A stretch of 62,000 nt of DNA, from assembly GCA_905221605.1 (NCBI GenBank), contig CAJNDS010001335.1:200001-262000 (forward strand), given 5' to 3'. Both the position numbers and the translations under genes were made by a program. Of the stretch, positions 52,302-61,229 are shown piece after piece; the first letter of the stretch is position 1; every line of letters begins with the position of its first letter. Under the pieces are notes generated by a model. That model did not search any database and was not told the DNA's origin. It saw only the letters and a list, made by a program, of their open reading frames with translations. The stretch comes from Symbiodinium natans. Its lineage: Eukaryota > Sar > Dinophyceae > Suessiales > Symbiodiniaceae.

Positions 52302-52580
52302 ACTTGCAGGTTCATGGGTACCTATAACCCCTAAACCCTAAAACCTAAACACCTAAGTCATCCAAGTAGGTTAGAGGGTTCTTCATGGAGAGGGCTTCAA
52401 AGGGGGTACGCAACCCAAGCTTCCCCTTATCCTCCCCACTACCACCTAAGGCTCCCCAAGCTTCCCTATGATTCCCCAGGTTCCTACCCCCCATGAACCC
52501 CACTCCCGTAAGAACTCTAGAATAGGTCCTCAGTAGACTTAGAATTCGGGTTATAAGTAAGTGCCCATGAACCTCCAAGA
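52302..52580. mobile_element. element family C subfamily, 279 bp
   Basis: CTTGCAGGTTCATGGGTACC at the left and GTGCCCATGAACCTCCAAG at the right with TATAACC/GGTTATA next to them. Degenerate CCCTAAA units begin right after the left arm (52327-52350). Confidence 0.6.
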
Positions 52581-52971
52581 TAGTCCAGATTGCTGAACTC
52601 CAACACTTTTTTTGATTTTTTTACCAGACATCGGTATTTGCTGAGCGCGGCGATGGAAAACCCAGGTTTAGTGCGACCGCATGTCTGAGCGCCATGCAAC
52701 ACCCAAAGCTGCACAAACCCCAACTCACGCACCGAACTCCCTATCAACTTCCCCTAAACCCTAAACCCTTAGCCTAAACCCTAAGCCCTAAACCCTCAAC
52801 CCTAAACCCTACACCCTAAACCCTAAACCCGAAAACCCTAAAACCCAAACCCTAAACAAAAAGATTGATCTCGGCTTCAAGACCCCATTATTCAGCGAGG
52901 TGCGTCAGGCTCGGTGTAAATTGGAAAGCTGGATAACACTGGTTTAGGCTGTAGGGTTCAGGGTTTAGGGT

Positions 52972-53043
52972 TTTAGGGTTTAGGGTTTAGGGTTTAGGGT
53001 TTAGGGTTTAGGGTTTAGGGTTTAGGGTTTAGGGTTTAGGGTT
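52972..53043. repeat. TTTAGGG array
   Basis: About ten units. Confidence 0.95.
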
Positions 53044-53080
53044 CCGATGTGCTTGCAAAATGGCTCGTGTTCTTACGAGA

Positions 53081-53167
53081 CTGATTGGGATGTCCCCCCT
53101 TATACTGACAGTCCTTGTAGGGATTATCGTACCCCCTACTATCAGGGCTGTCAGCATAAGGGGGAAC
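53081..53167 (-). mobile_element. intron-like element D, 87 bp
   Basis: Terminal repeats TGGGATGTCCCCCCTTATAC and GCATAAGGGGGAACATCCCA, inner GACAGTCC/GGGCTGTC. On the minus strand GTTCCCCC is a donor and CCAATCAG an acceptor. 87 nt without a stop, so the flanking frame stays open whether or not it is removed (FWD|SRKNTS when spliced). Confidence 0.65.
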
Positions 53168-53279
53168 ATCCCAAAAAACCGGACTTATAAGCCTTTGGAG
53201 GGAGGGGTGGCACATCTCAAGCGCCGAAAGCTTCCACCAGCATAGTCTTAGAAACAACCGACGCAAACTGCATGTAGGG

Positions 53280-53333
53280 TTTGGGGTTTAGGGTTTAGGG
53301 TTTAGGGTTTAGGGTTTAGGGTTTAGGGTTTAG
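53280..53333. repeat. TTTAGGG array
   Basis: About seven units; another array lies at 53467-53530. Confidence 0.95.
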
Positions 53334-53359
53334 GGCCTTCGATCCTAGACCCCCCCGAA

Positions 53360-53420
53360 CCCTACCGTCTTGCTCAGACTGAGGCAGCAGCGACTCGGCG
53401 GCCAGGGCATTTACTCTGAC
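53360..53420 (-). CDS. short exon-like island
   Basis: Minus strand reads VNALAAESLLPQSEQD with donor GACG|GTAGGG in telomere-like sequence. Acceptor CAGAG. Confidence 0.35.
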
Positions 53421-53837
53421 AAGATGACAAGACACGACACAAACAACAAATGAAGAACAAAAACAAGGGTTTAGGGTTTAGGGTTTAGGGTTTAGGGTTT
53501 AGGGTTTAGGGTTTAGGGTTTAGGGTTTAGCGCAAGGGGACTCGTTAACTACCCTGACCCCCAAAGAAGAGAATACTAAGACCCTAAGCCCTGGAGCACG
53601 TAGCTTCCGGGGCTCAAAAAGTTTAGGGTTTAGTGTTCCGTTTAGGGCCGAGGAAATGCCCTGGCTTCCATCGTTGCTACAAAAAAGCCCTCAGGCCGTT
53701 CATCTCCCAATCCAACCGCGGCCAAGGCTCACCCACCCCCAGGGGATTGTGTGCTTAGGGGGGGGAAACATCATTGGGCAGTACTGAACAATGCCGCTCC
53801 GGTTGGTTCTTCTGATCTGTGAAACAATGGTCCCACA

Positions 53838-53942
53838 CTTCGTAGCCCAGCAAACATATCCTAAACCCTAAACCCTAAACCCTAGACCCTAGACCCTAGA
53901 CCCTAAACCCTAAACCCTAGGAAAAGGGTACCACTGGGCTAC
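53838..53942 (-). mobile_element. intron-like element A with telomeric array replacing its centre
   Basis: GTAGCCCAGCAAACATAT and GGTACCACTGGGCTACC are typical A ends, but the middle is CCCTAAA/CCCTAGA repeat (53859-53919). Minus-strand ends GTAGCCC..CTACGAAG. Excision joins ..PPLCA to CVGPLFHRSEEP.. in frame. Confidence 0.65.
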
Positions 53943-54245
53943 CAAGCACATAAGGGTGGCCTACCGGCCCGAGTTGCCCCTTGCTTGTACTAGGAGCTTC
54001 CTCGGGCTACCAGGGGCTCAGGCACTTTCAGGCTTTCGGGCTCTAGGGGGTCTAGCGCCCTAAACCCTAAACCCCAAACCCTATACACCCTAACCCTAAG
54101 CCCCACGGAAATTGCTGGGGTTTCACCGAGTCTAAAGGTGTCCTGCTCAGTTTCTGGCGTTGGGCGTGGAGGAGGCCGGTCAACGCTTACTAAAGGGCCT
54201 CGGAGCTTCAATTCGTCCAGGGTTTTAGGCTTTGAGTTGTTTTTG

Positions 54246-54280
54246 GTGGTGGTGGTGGTGGTGGTGGTGGTGGTGGTGGG
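54246..54280. repeat. (GGT)n microsatellite
   Basis: About eleven GGT units. Confidence 0.95.
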
Positions 54281-54324
54281 GATGTGGATGTGGTGGAGCC
54301 CATTTAGGCTTCGTGCCTAGGGTT

Positions 54325-54460
54325 TACGGTTGCCTTTTTGACACAGAACTGCACTGAGGACCCCAGCAACACGAGTGCTGCACGGAGTGGGACTGCTTTT
54401 TCCTTTGCGCACACATGCGCCAGCGCAATGAAGCCCTGAACCCCAAGGAAATCCTCGTAG
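54325..54460 (-). CDS. exon-like island, unknown product
   Basis: Minus strand reads GFIALAHVCAKEKAVPLRAA, then LVLLGSSVQFCVKKATV. A hydrophobic segment is flanked by lysines. A second minus frame is open as well. No family recognised. Confidence 0.35.
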
Positions 54461-54768
54461 GATGGCCCCTTAAAACCCTCTGAAAATATTCCTGAAGATG
54501 ATCCTCTTGAACCCAAAAAAGGTAAAACACATGTCCCAAGGGCCTCCGAGGCCCGGTTTAGGGTTTAGGGTATAGGGTGTAGGGTTTAGGGTTTAGGGTC
54601 CCAACTTTCCATGGGTTCACCTACAAGCAGTCCCCCTCTGCGCTCTCTCTGCCCATGAACGGTCTGGTGCATCGAGTGGGTTTGGGGAGGATAAGGGGGC
54701 TGGTTTCGTGGGTTTCCCTACTACACCCCTCTATACTAACCACCCCTCGGTGCCCCCCTTGAATAACC

Positions 54769-54886
54769 TTAATTTTGGCTTAATTCCATGATTGTTGGGA
54801 GATGTTGGGTGCGCCTGTGTGTGCACGAGTGCCTCAACAGGTCTACGTGGCTCATGTGCTCAAGGATTGCCGTTTCTGAGTGTCTG
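54769..54886 (-). CDS. terminal exon-like segment after element C5
   Basis: Starts at the C5 acceptor CCTCCTAG and reads RHSETAILEHMSHVDLLRHS, then CTHRRTQHLPTIMELSQN and a stop at 54769. Frame carried over from 55021 (phase 2). Possibly a C-terminus; no family recognised. Confidence 0.4.
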
Positions 54887-55020
54887 CTAGGAGGTTCATT
54901 GTACTTATTAACCAACTAGAACTGTACTTATAACCCACTTATAAGCCCCTGAAGTGCCCTAATATGGTTATAAGGCACAGTTATGAGTACAGATATAGTT
55001 GGTTAATAGGTACCATGAAC
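54887..55020 (-). mobile_element. intron-like element C5 without telomeric array
   Basis: 134 bp. Begins GTTCATGGTACC on the minus strand and ends GAACCTCCTAG. Arms TATAACC/GGTTATA and AAGCCCC inside. The same length as C8. Confidence 0.75.
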
Positions 55021-55115
55021 CTCCAAGTGCTTGTTCCGTGAAACCGTGCAGCGCTCAGGAACGCAGCGGTGGAATGACGCCGCGGACCTTCTCGCGCTGA
55101 GGCAATCCTTGTGGA
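55021..55115 (-). CDS. exon-like segment before element C5
   Basis: Minus strand reads TRIASAREGPRRHSTAAFLS and AARFHGTSTW before the GGAG|GTTCAT donor. Joined to 54886 downward it stays open. Other frames are also open here. Confidence 0.35.
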
Positions 55116-55117
55116 CG

Positions 55118-55254
55118 AAATGAACCCCAAAAGGGTTTATGGTTCATATACCTTCCGAGGATGTATAGTAGTATGGGTTTAGGGTTTAGGGTTTAGGGTT
55201 TAGGGTTTAGGGTTTAGGGTTTAGGGTATATGACCCAAACTTTAGGGTTCATTT
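55118..55254. mobile_element. inverted-repeat element O with internal telomeric array
   Basis: AAATGAACCCCAAAAGGG and GGTTCATATACC at the left pair with GGTATATGACCC and CTTTAGGGTTCATTT at the right. TTTAGGG units fill 55174-55227. Confidence 0.7.
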
Positions 55255-55372
55255 GGCCCCCAAGGATGAAGGTGGCAAAACTACGCATGTTAAGCAGCAA
55301 CACATAGCACGACATGTGCTTCGCACCGAGTAGGACTCCCACGCACCCTGAGGAAGAAGGCAAGCATGTTGG

Positions 55373-55429
55373 TTTAGGGTTTAGGGTTTAGGGTTTAGGG
55401 TTTAGGGTTTAGGGTTTAGGGTTTAGGGT
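55373..55429. repeat. TTTAGGG array
   Basis: About eight units; a further array lies at 55577-55685. The island between is open but unrecognised. Confidence 0.95.
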
Positions 55430-55699
55430 CAGTGCTTTCGCCAACTGGCCGGTGGTGTCCTACTATGTGCTCTAAGAAAATACTTGGACCAATGGTTGGT
55501 GGCCGGCGTCGGTGGATCTGGGCCACAAACATGCCTGTCTAATGTGACGAGGATGCTGCTGGGTTTGGATGTGATGGGGTTTAGGGTTTAGGGTTTAGGG
55601 TTTAGGGTTTAGGGTTTAGGGTTTAGGGTTTAGGGTTGAGGGTTGAGGGTTTAAGGTTTAGGGTTTAGGGCTTAGGGCTTAGGGTATATAGGGGTTTGT

Positions 55700-55774
55700 C
55701 ACCGAATCCTGCATGTGAGGACTAGTCCGCCCCATCCAGCGCCCATTATTCCTTGTCCGGCTGCCGAACTATGA
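55700..55774 (-). CDS. exon-like segment after element B2
   Basis: From acceptor GGGTCTAG the minus strand reads HSSAAGQGIMGAGWGGLVLT and CRIR to a stop. In frame with 55938 upward (RVDLHLGSR) after excision. Product unknown. Confidence 0.35.
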
Positions 55775-55937
55775 CTAGACCCAAGAGTAACCTAGTAATG
55801 AAAAAAAGGGTACGTGCCCTTTTTCGGTTCAGGTTTCAGGTTGGTGGTTCCTGTTCACAAGGGCTAAAACCCTAAACCCTAAACCCTAAACCCTACAAGG
55901 GAACCTGGACCCTAAGATAATGGAAATAAGGGCCTAC
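55775..55937 (-). mobile_element. intron-like element B2 with internal telomeric array
   Basis: Minus strand begins GTAGGCCCTTATTTCC and ends TACTCTTGGGTCTAG, the same termini as B1. CCCTAAA units at 55865-55896 lie in the centre. Confidence 0.65.
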
Positions 55938-56084
55938 TCTCTGGATCCCAGATGCAAATCGACTCTCTCGAAGCTTTGAGGGGCATGTTTTGCTCCCGTC
56001 GGCCCCAGAATCACCTCGAAGCCTACGGAAGTATCTTCCTTTGAGGCCTCATGCAACGCATCTGCCCAGAAAAGTTGACCAGCA

Positions 56085-56253
56085 GTGAAAAACCTGCCGA
56101 AGCAGGTAGCTCTGCTTCGTGAGGAGTCCGAGGGATCCGTGCCTATGCTTCCGGCTGCCGCATCTTCTCTGCGAGAAGATCGGGGGGGGGCATCCGTGAG
56201 CTCGGGCCATGTTGAAAGGCCTCAAGTCAATGGCCCCAAGGTAGGTGCAAGCA
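56085..56253 (+). CDS. plus-strand exon, unknown product
   Basis: Reads VKNLPKQVALLREESEGSVP, MLPAAASSLREDRGGASVS, then GHVERPQVNGPK and the canonical donor AAG|GTAGGTG. This is one of the few convincing plus-strand exons. Charged, likely cytosolic or nuclear; no family recognised. Confidence 0.5.
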
Positions 56254-56286
56254 TGTGGTGTCGTGATGGCGGCTGGCAGCTAGTGT

Positions 56287-56318
56287 CTAAGTGTGTGTGT
56301 GTGTGTGTGTGTGTGTGT
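56287..56318. repeat. (GT)n microsatellite
   Basis: About fourteen GT units inside the intron that follows the exon at 56085-56253. Confidence 0.95.
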
Positions 56319-56399
56319 AAGGAACCTGATGTTGCCGTTTATTCTTGAAACCCCTTCTTGCAAAAACTGATGAACACTTCTGTGGCGCCAGGCGCCCAA

Positions 56400-56532
56400 C
56401 CCACAAAACGTCATGCGAGCCGAGAGAAAAGACGACACCAGCACCCTGCCCTACTTCATACACGTGCGGCAGTTGGACGGGAGCCGCATGCTGCTTGGCC
56501 GTGCGCCTGGTACATCCACAACTCGATATAAG
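56400..56532 (+). CDS. plus-strand exon, unknown product
   Basis: Reads ERKDDTSTLPYFIHVRQLDG, then SRMLLGRAPGTSTTRYK, closed by AAG|GTCAGT. The donor is the first base pair of a family J palindrome. If the J element is removed with acceptor CAGAG near 56624, the frame continues for about 27 codons to a stop near 56705. No family recognised. Confidence 0.45.
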
Positions 56533-56632
56533 GTCAGTTCTCTAAATGTTGGTGCCTTTTGGGGTTACGATTCTAAGGCGGCCCCTCATATTTGGCGCAC
56601 CCGCACATGGACCATAATTCAGAGAACTCACC
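56532..56632 (+). mobile_element. intron-like element J
   Basis: GGTCAGTTCTCTAAAT at the left pairs with ATTCAGAGAACTCACC at the right. The left arm supplies the donor of the preceding exon; CAG or CAGAG in the right arm can be the acceptor. Confidence 0.55.
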
Positions 56633-56743
56633 ACATTTCACTGTGCTGCTAAAAACTTTTCCAGCCTCTACAGTTCCTGGGGAACTAAAGCCATACGCTC
56701 CCTAAAGCCCTAATTAAGAATCCGATTCGAAATGCACCCTTGA

Positions 56744-56834
56744 TATGGGGGTTTACGAAGATAGGGGACCCCTAGTATTAACCCCCAAGTAGTAGGATCC
56801 TCTTAGAATAAGGACCCCAAGAAGGTACCCCATA
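56744..56834. mobile_element. element family H without telomeric array
   Basis: TATGGGGGTTTACGAAGA at the left, AAGGTACCCCATA at the right, TATTAACCCCCAAGTAGTAG inside. 91 bp; the empty counterpart of 32334-32548. Confidence 0.6.
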
Positions 56835-57075
56835 TTGAAGACTACAGAAACAGGACAAGCGTTGCGACTAGATAAGGGCGAATACCTGTGACTGAAAAGA
56901 AAACTTGCAGTGAAGAGCAACGAAAAAAACCCGAAGTCCTGTTAGTAAGAGGTTTACATCCTTTCGAAAGAGTTCTGAAGCCTTTTACCCAAGCCTCCGA
57001 ATACTCCCAATAGTTGCCTTTGATACCCTTCCAGAGGCATTGCTAACAGGCTTCGGGAGTGCACGTAGGGTCAAG

Positions 57076-57130
57076 CCCTAAACCCTAAACCCTAAACCCT
57101 AAACCCTAAACCCTAAACCCTAAACCCCAA
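57076..57130. repeat. CCCTAAA array
   Basis: Seven to eight units. Confidence 0.95.
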
Positions 57131-57209
57131 ACACTACCCAATTCCTAGAGGCGCATGGCCCGCAGCGCTGGACTCTTGAAGGTTTCAAGAGTGTGCGAGA
57201 TTTACTCTT

Positions 57210-57420
57210 CGCAAGTTGGGGTCGGGGTCTTCGCCCTCCCCCATATCACACTTGAGGTGGCTTCGCCACCTCGGCTATCAGCACCAGTCTTCTGGTAACG
57301 CTGTGAGAAGAGCTGCCCGTATAGTCGCCTCAAAGAGGGCTCAAAGGCTGAAAACAATGCAGGAAGTGCCGTTGATGTCCTCCGTTGACCAAGGCGTCCT
57401 CCAGGACACGTGCAGGGCTT
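57210..57420 (-). CDS. exon-like ORF, unknown product
   Basis: Minus strand reads ALPALFSAFEPSLRRLYGQL, FSQRYQKTGADSRGGEATSS and then V; a + frame is also open. No splice sites resolved. Confidence 0.3.
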
Positions 57421-57516
57421 AAGGTGACACCTTCCTTCCATGCGCAAGACCCTCTACTAGAGGGGCCTTAATCATTAACAATTAGAATGAAGGTTTGGGG
57501 GGGGGTTTATAGTACG

Positions 57517-57517
<1 letters not shown>

Positions 57518-57548
<31 letters not shown>
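57518..57548. repeat. (TA)n microsatellite
   Basis: About fourteen TA units. Confidence 0.95.
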
Positions 57549-57717
57549 AAGGGGCCAAATAAAGGGATACTATTACATCCGAATGCTCTGCAGCTTACAG
57601 TGACAGGGTTGGAGCTCGGGGTGACACGGGCGAAGAAGGCCGGTGCTAAAACCATATAATGCCCTAAACCCTAAACCCTAAACCCGAAACCCTAAACCCT
57701 AAACCCTAAACCTTGAC

Positions 57718-57835
57718 CACTCTCATCCCTGGGGCAGATTTCAGCATCTTTCCAAGCCGTTAGCGGGTACACGTCCGGGTACACATCGGAGCAAGCCGGG
57801 GTGTCAAACTTGGCGAATGGGTCGTTGGAAGAATT
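57718..57835 (-). CDS. exon-like island, unknown product
   Basis: Minus strand reads NSSNDPFAKFDTPACSDVYP, then DVYPLTAWKDAEICPRDESG. Repeat-free, with two Cys; donor probably in the adjoining CCCTAAA array (57663-57713). No family recognised. Confidence 0.45.
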
Positions 57836-58332
57836 TTGGGTTTGGGCGTTGGGAATAGGGGCGCAAAACCCAAAACCTTGCACCCACAACGCAAAGCACA
57901 TCTTAAATTGCATCCCACAATCCTAAAAACCCCTCAACTTTTCCACGACCTCCACATTCTAAGAACCCAGGTTCCTCCCATAACATCGGAATGTTGGTCC
58001 TCCGGATTTACGGTTAATTTCAGGGCTCAGGTAAAGCCCCTGCCCAAACCCCTGTCCACGCAACCCCCTCCAAAACGCGGACCATGGCAAGGCAATAAGA
58101 ATCCACCCCCATCTACCCCCCTTCCCAACTCGCGAAAAGCCGCTTGTGCGATCTTACCACCTATACACTTCCCCTTACCCCCCTCCTCCTCCTCCCCAGT
58201 CTATACCGCCCCTCCCTCGTCCCCACCCCCACCCCTGCTTAAACGCCACAATGCAAAACATCATGTTTGCCAAAGAGAAAACTCAAGCATAGAGGCAAAA
58301 AACTCTTTTTTCCGCTGGCTGCTGGTCTTACA

Positions 58333-58440
58333 TCACAATCGAGTAGGCCAGTGACGTGGTGTACTCGCCAAGAAACATAATGGATGCACGGCCTTTTTCG
58401 TGCATGGCCTCTTCACAGGCCGATCGCACTACGAGTCTTC
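58333..58440 (-). CDS. exon-like island with canonical donor
   Basis: Minus strand reads RLVVRSACEEAMHEKGRASI, then MFLGEYTTSLAYSIV and donor GTGAT|GTAAGA. The 5' border is at a C18A14 tract. No family recognised. Confidence 0.45.
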
Positions 58441-58472
58441 CCCCCCCCCCCCCCCCCCCAAAAAAAAAAAAA
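58441..58472. repeat. C-run followed by A-run
   Basis: C18 directly followed by A13. Confidence 0.95.
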
Positions 58473-58781
58473 ACGCCCCTGTACCCGCACGCAACACCAA
58501 ACTCCCCTACCCCCCCTCCCCCGCCACCCCAGCCGCACGAAAACGCAGCAAATGATTTGAGCACAGGTTCCCCGACCCGCGCTGGTCTGCCAGACTAATG
58601 AATCGGGCCTTTACACGCTGGTCTTTGCCGGAGGCCCGAAAAGGTTGAAAGCAACCGAAGCCGTACATCGTAACTAAAGCTAAGGGTGTATGATGTAGGG
58701 GTTAAACCGTTAACCCTGACAAAAACCGATCTCACAAAAACCCTACAGTAATGAAGACCTGCGCCCCAAAAGGGAACGTTC

Positions 58782-58905
58782 TACTTGGATGTTCATGGGT
58801 ACTTACAAAAAAGGTTAAGGCAAACCCTAATCTCTAAACCCTCAACCGTTCAACCCTAAACCCTCAACCCTAACCCCCCTTAGAAGTACCTATGAACCTT
58901 CAAGC
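58782..58905. mobile_element. element family C subfamily filled with decayed telomeric repeat
   Basis: ACTTGGATGTTCATGGGTACTTA at the left, AGAAGTACCTATGAACCTTCAAG at the right; almost the whole interior is CCCTAAA/CCCTCAA repeat. Confidence 0.6.
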
Positions 58906-59019
58906 ACAATCTGGAAGCAACTCGGCCAAACTCCTCGGCGGGCCTGCCTTTGGCTGGCTCTCCCCTAGGATGTCGTCAGGGCTGTGGTAAGATTCAGACG
59001 CTCTTCTGGGCTTGACACC

Positions 59020-59250
59020 CTAAACCCCAGCCCTAAACCCTAAGCCCTAAGCCCTAAACCCTAAACCCTAAACCCTAAACTCTTCTGGGCTTGGAAGGTT
59101 TCGGTTGTGGGGCTTTGGACTTGTTGTTCGCGCACCCAAGGTGCGGCTTTGGGCTTCAGAACTTGTAAGACAACTCCCATAATACGCCTTACACCCTAAA
59201 CCCTAAACCCTAAACCCTAAAACCCTATACCCTAAAACCCTAAACCCTAA
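59020..59250. repeat. scattered CCCTAAA arrays
   Basis: Arrays at 59018-59080 and 59190-59250, with a duplicated CTCTTCTGGGCTTG at 59001 and 59082. Confidence 0.8.
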
Positions 59251-59264
59251 CACCCTGAGGCCGC

Positions 59265-59342
59265 GATGCAAAGCTACAGCATCCTCAACCTTACAGGCTT
59301 CAGCAAAGCCTATGAGGGTTGAGGATGCTGTAGCTTTGCATC
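59265..59342. repeat. perfect 26-bp stem hairpin (family M)
   Basis: GATGCAAAGCTACAGCATCC plus TCAACC is exactly mirrored at 59317-59342; a loop of 26 bp contains its own AGGCTT..AAGCCT pairing. A half-copy (GACGCAAAGCTACAGCACCT) is at 41955. Confidence 0.85.
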
Positions 59343-59349
59343 CCTTCCG

Positions 59350-59476
59350 AGACCCCCTGGGAGGATCCAAAAAAAACGAACCCCCGACATGGTACCCTAT
59401 ACTATTAGGGTTTAGGGTTTAGGGTTTAAGGTTTAGGGTTTAGGGGAATCTACATTTTGGATCCTCCCAGGGGTCT
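59350..59476. mobile_element. inverted-repeat element with internal telomeric array
   Basis: AGACCCCCTGGGAGGATCC at 59350 pairs with GGATCCTCCCAGGGGTCT ending at 59476. TTTAGGG units occupy 59405-59446 inside. Confidence 0.75.
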
Positions 59477-59489
59477 GGGTTGAAAAGCA

Positions 59490-59760
59490 AGCCATAAACG
59501 TAGTTGCTGCAAGCCCCCAAGATAGCAGCGAAAGCCCAAAACCTAAAGCCCGAAAAGCTCCAAAACATGTATTCCTGTATTTCATAAAAGTAGTTTCTGC
59601 AAGCCCCCGAAACAGCAGTGCAAGCCCAAAACCTTTATTCCAAAACATATATTCTCAAAATGTAATTTCTGCGAGCCACAAGCCCACAACCTCAAACCTT
59701 AAAAGCTCTAAACTATGTAGTCTAAAAAAGTAGCTTCTGGAAGCCCCGAATCCTGAAGTA
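59490..59760. repeat. degenerate tandem repeat, unit 70-95 bp
   Basis: Three to four copies with GTAGTTTCTGCAAGCCCCC, AGCCCAAAACCT and CCAAAACATGTATTC, starting near 59500, 59590, 59660 and 59725. Confidence 0.75.
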
Positions 59761-60033
59761 GCTCAACACTCGAGTTCTGGGCCCATGTTGGACCCAAAAC
59801 CTGGTAGTTAGTCTTTGAGTAGATACTGAATACAAGTGTAAATGATTAGTACTGAGTATCATTAGTAGTTCAAAAGTATAGTACAGCACTTGAAGACTTT
59901 GTAAGAGTGATCATTCGCCATTCGTAGTTAGTGTGGGTGTGGGGGGCCAATGCTTGGTTTGATGTCTTCTTTGCGAAGCAAGAATGCCCACCCCCCAAGC
60001 GTCAGGATGTAAGGTTTCGGGCTGAGGGGGCTA

Positions 60034-60167
60034 CTTGGAGGTTCATGGTACTTATTAACCAATTCTAACTGTACTTCTAGCTGTACCTTATAACCATATT
60101 AGGGCACTTAAGGGGCTTATAAGTGGGTTCTAAGAACAGTTATAGTTGGTTAATAAGTAGCATGAAC
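60034..60167 (-). mobile_element. intron-like element C8 without telomeric array
   Basis: 134 bp, arms GTTCATGCTACTTATTAACC and mirrored copy ending CATGAACCTCCAAG. On the minus strand, excision joins ..SSLTTW to SSPLSPKPYILTLGGW.. in phase 2; the + strand can also be joined openly, so its orientation is not certain. Confidence 0.75.
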
Positions 60168-60210
60168 CTCCAAGTAGTGAGGCTCGACCTACAGGAAGCT
60201 TCACAACTTT

Positions 60211-60597
60211 GTGGCAACTGTGCGCCTCCCCACTTGCCCCTCCCCCTTCCCACTCTGCCCCCTAGGAAATGATCCGTATTCTCGAGTCTATGCTGAGCCT
60301 CCCCAGAACCCAGTGCCTGTGTTAAATTTTATTAAAGGCGCAATAGGACATCCTAAGAACCACAGAGAACCAAACAGCAAAAAACAGGCATGGGCCCCCA
60401 CTTGCTTTTGCGCCACTCTTGCCACGGCCCTTTGCCGAGGGTGCCGCCGGTGTCCTTCCATCAATCTTGCAGGGCTGAACCCTCAACTATATATCCTTCG
60501 GCTTCAGATTCAGCGATTGAAAAAGTCTTATGAGGTACCCCAAAAAGCTCGAATTGACAGCTGTGTTTCTGAAGCATTTAGACGGCAAGTGTCTTAA
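60211..60597 (+). CDS. unrecognised plus-strand ORF
   Basis: 128 codons from ATG to stop. Contains GNDPYSRVYAEPPQNPVPV, a Cys-rich middle (CFCATLATALCRGCRRC) and a basic C-terminal helix. No repeat content. No family recognised; may be chance, as composition is weakly biased. Confidence 0.3.
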   Translation: MATVRLPTCPSPFPLCPLGNDPYSRVYAEPPQNPVPVLNFIKGAIGHPKNHREPNSKKQAWAPTCFCATLATALCRGCRRCPSINLAGLNPQLYILRLQIQRLKKSYEVPQKARIDSCVSEAFRRQVS

Positions 60598-61229
60598 GAA
60601 GCTGGGTGGCTGGATTCAGGATTTTGGGGGACTGGGACTCCATCAAAATGGGCTGGGGGGGGGGTTTTCAGGGAACAGCTGGTCAAAAACCTCAACACCG
60701 AGGGGCCCTAATCCCTAAACTGTCTCAAACCCCCGCTTAAAGACTCTCACCCATTGAAAAGAACACTGACCATGACCCTAAAACCTGAACCCAAACCGTT
60801 GTCAAGGCTCAGGGTTTGGGCCACATCTCCGCGCACTCTTGGTTACCTCTATGTCCTTTTTTGTTTGATGAGAAAAAACAGCACGCAGCGCTAGGTATCC
60901 ATTAAAGTGAAAGGGTCCAGGGAATGAGCCCGAGAATTTGAGGACGCACAGCAAGGGGTTTAGGGTCGATCTACAGTTCTCTTGAACCTTCCTGAGCCCT
61001 AAACCTCCACCCTAACACCTATACCCTGTCTGAGTTCGTGCTACATGACGAGACATGGCTAAGAAAGGAACTTAAAACCGGAAGGGCGAGGAAAACCGTT
61101 ACCATCTGCCATACGGCACTCCAGGGTTCTTCATGGCCTTACGGATGAACATTTCCGGATTTGGGCTTTAGGGTTCAATCAATCTAGGATTTATAACCCT
61201 AAACCCTAAACCCTACACCCTAAAGGATT

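Noticed and set aside
57836-58354. 172-codon plus-strand ORF
   Set aside because: Begins in telomere-like sequence and is Pro/Ser-rich through low-complexity C tracts; the minus-strand islands at 57718 and 58333 look better.
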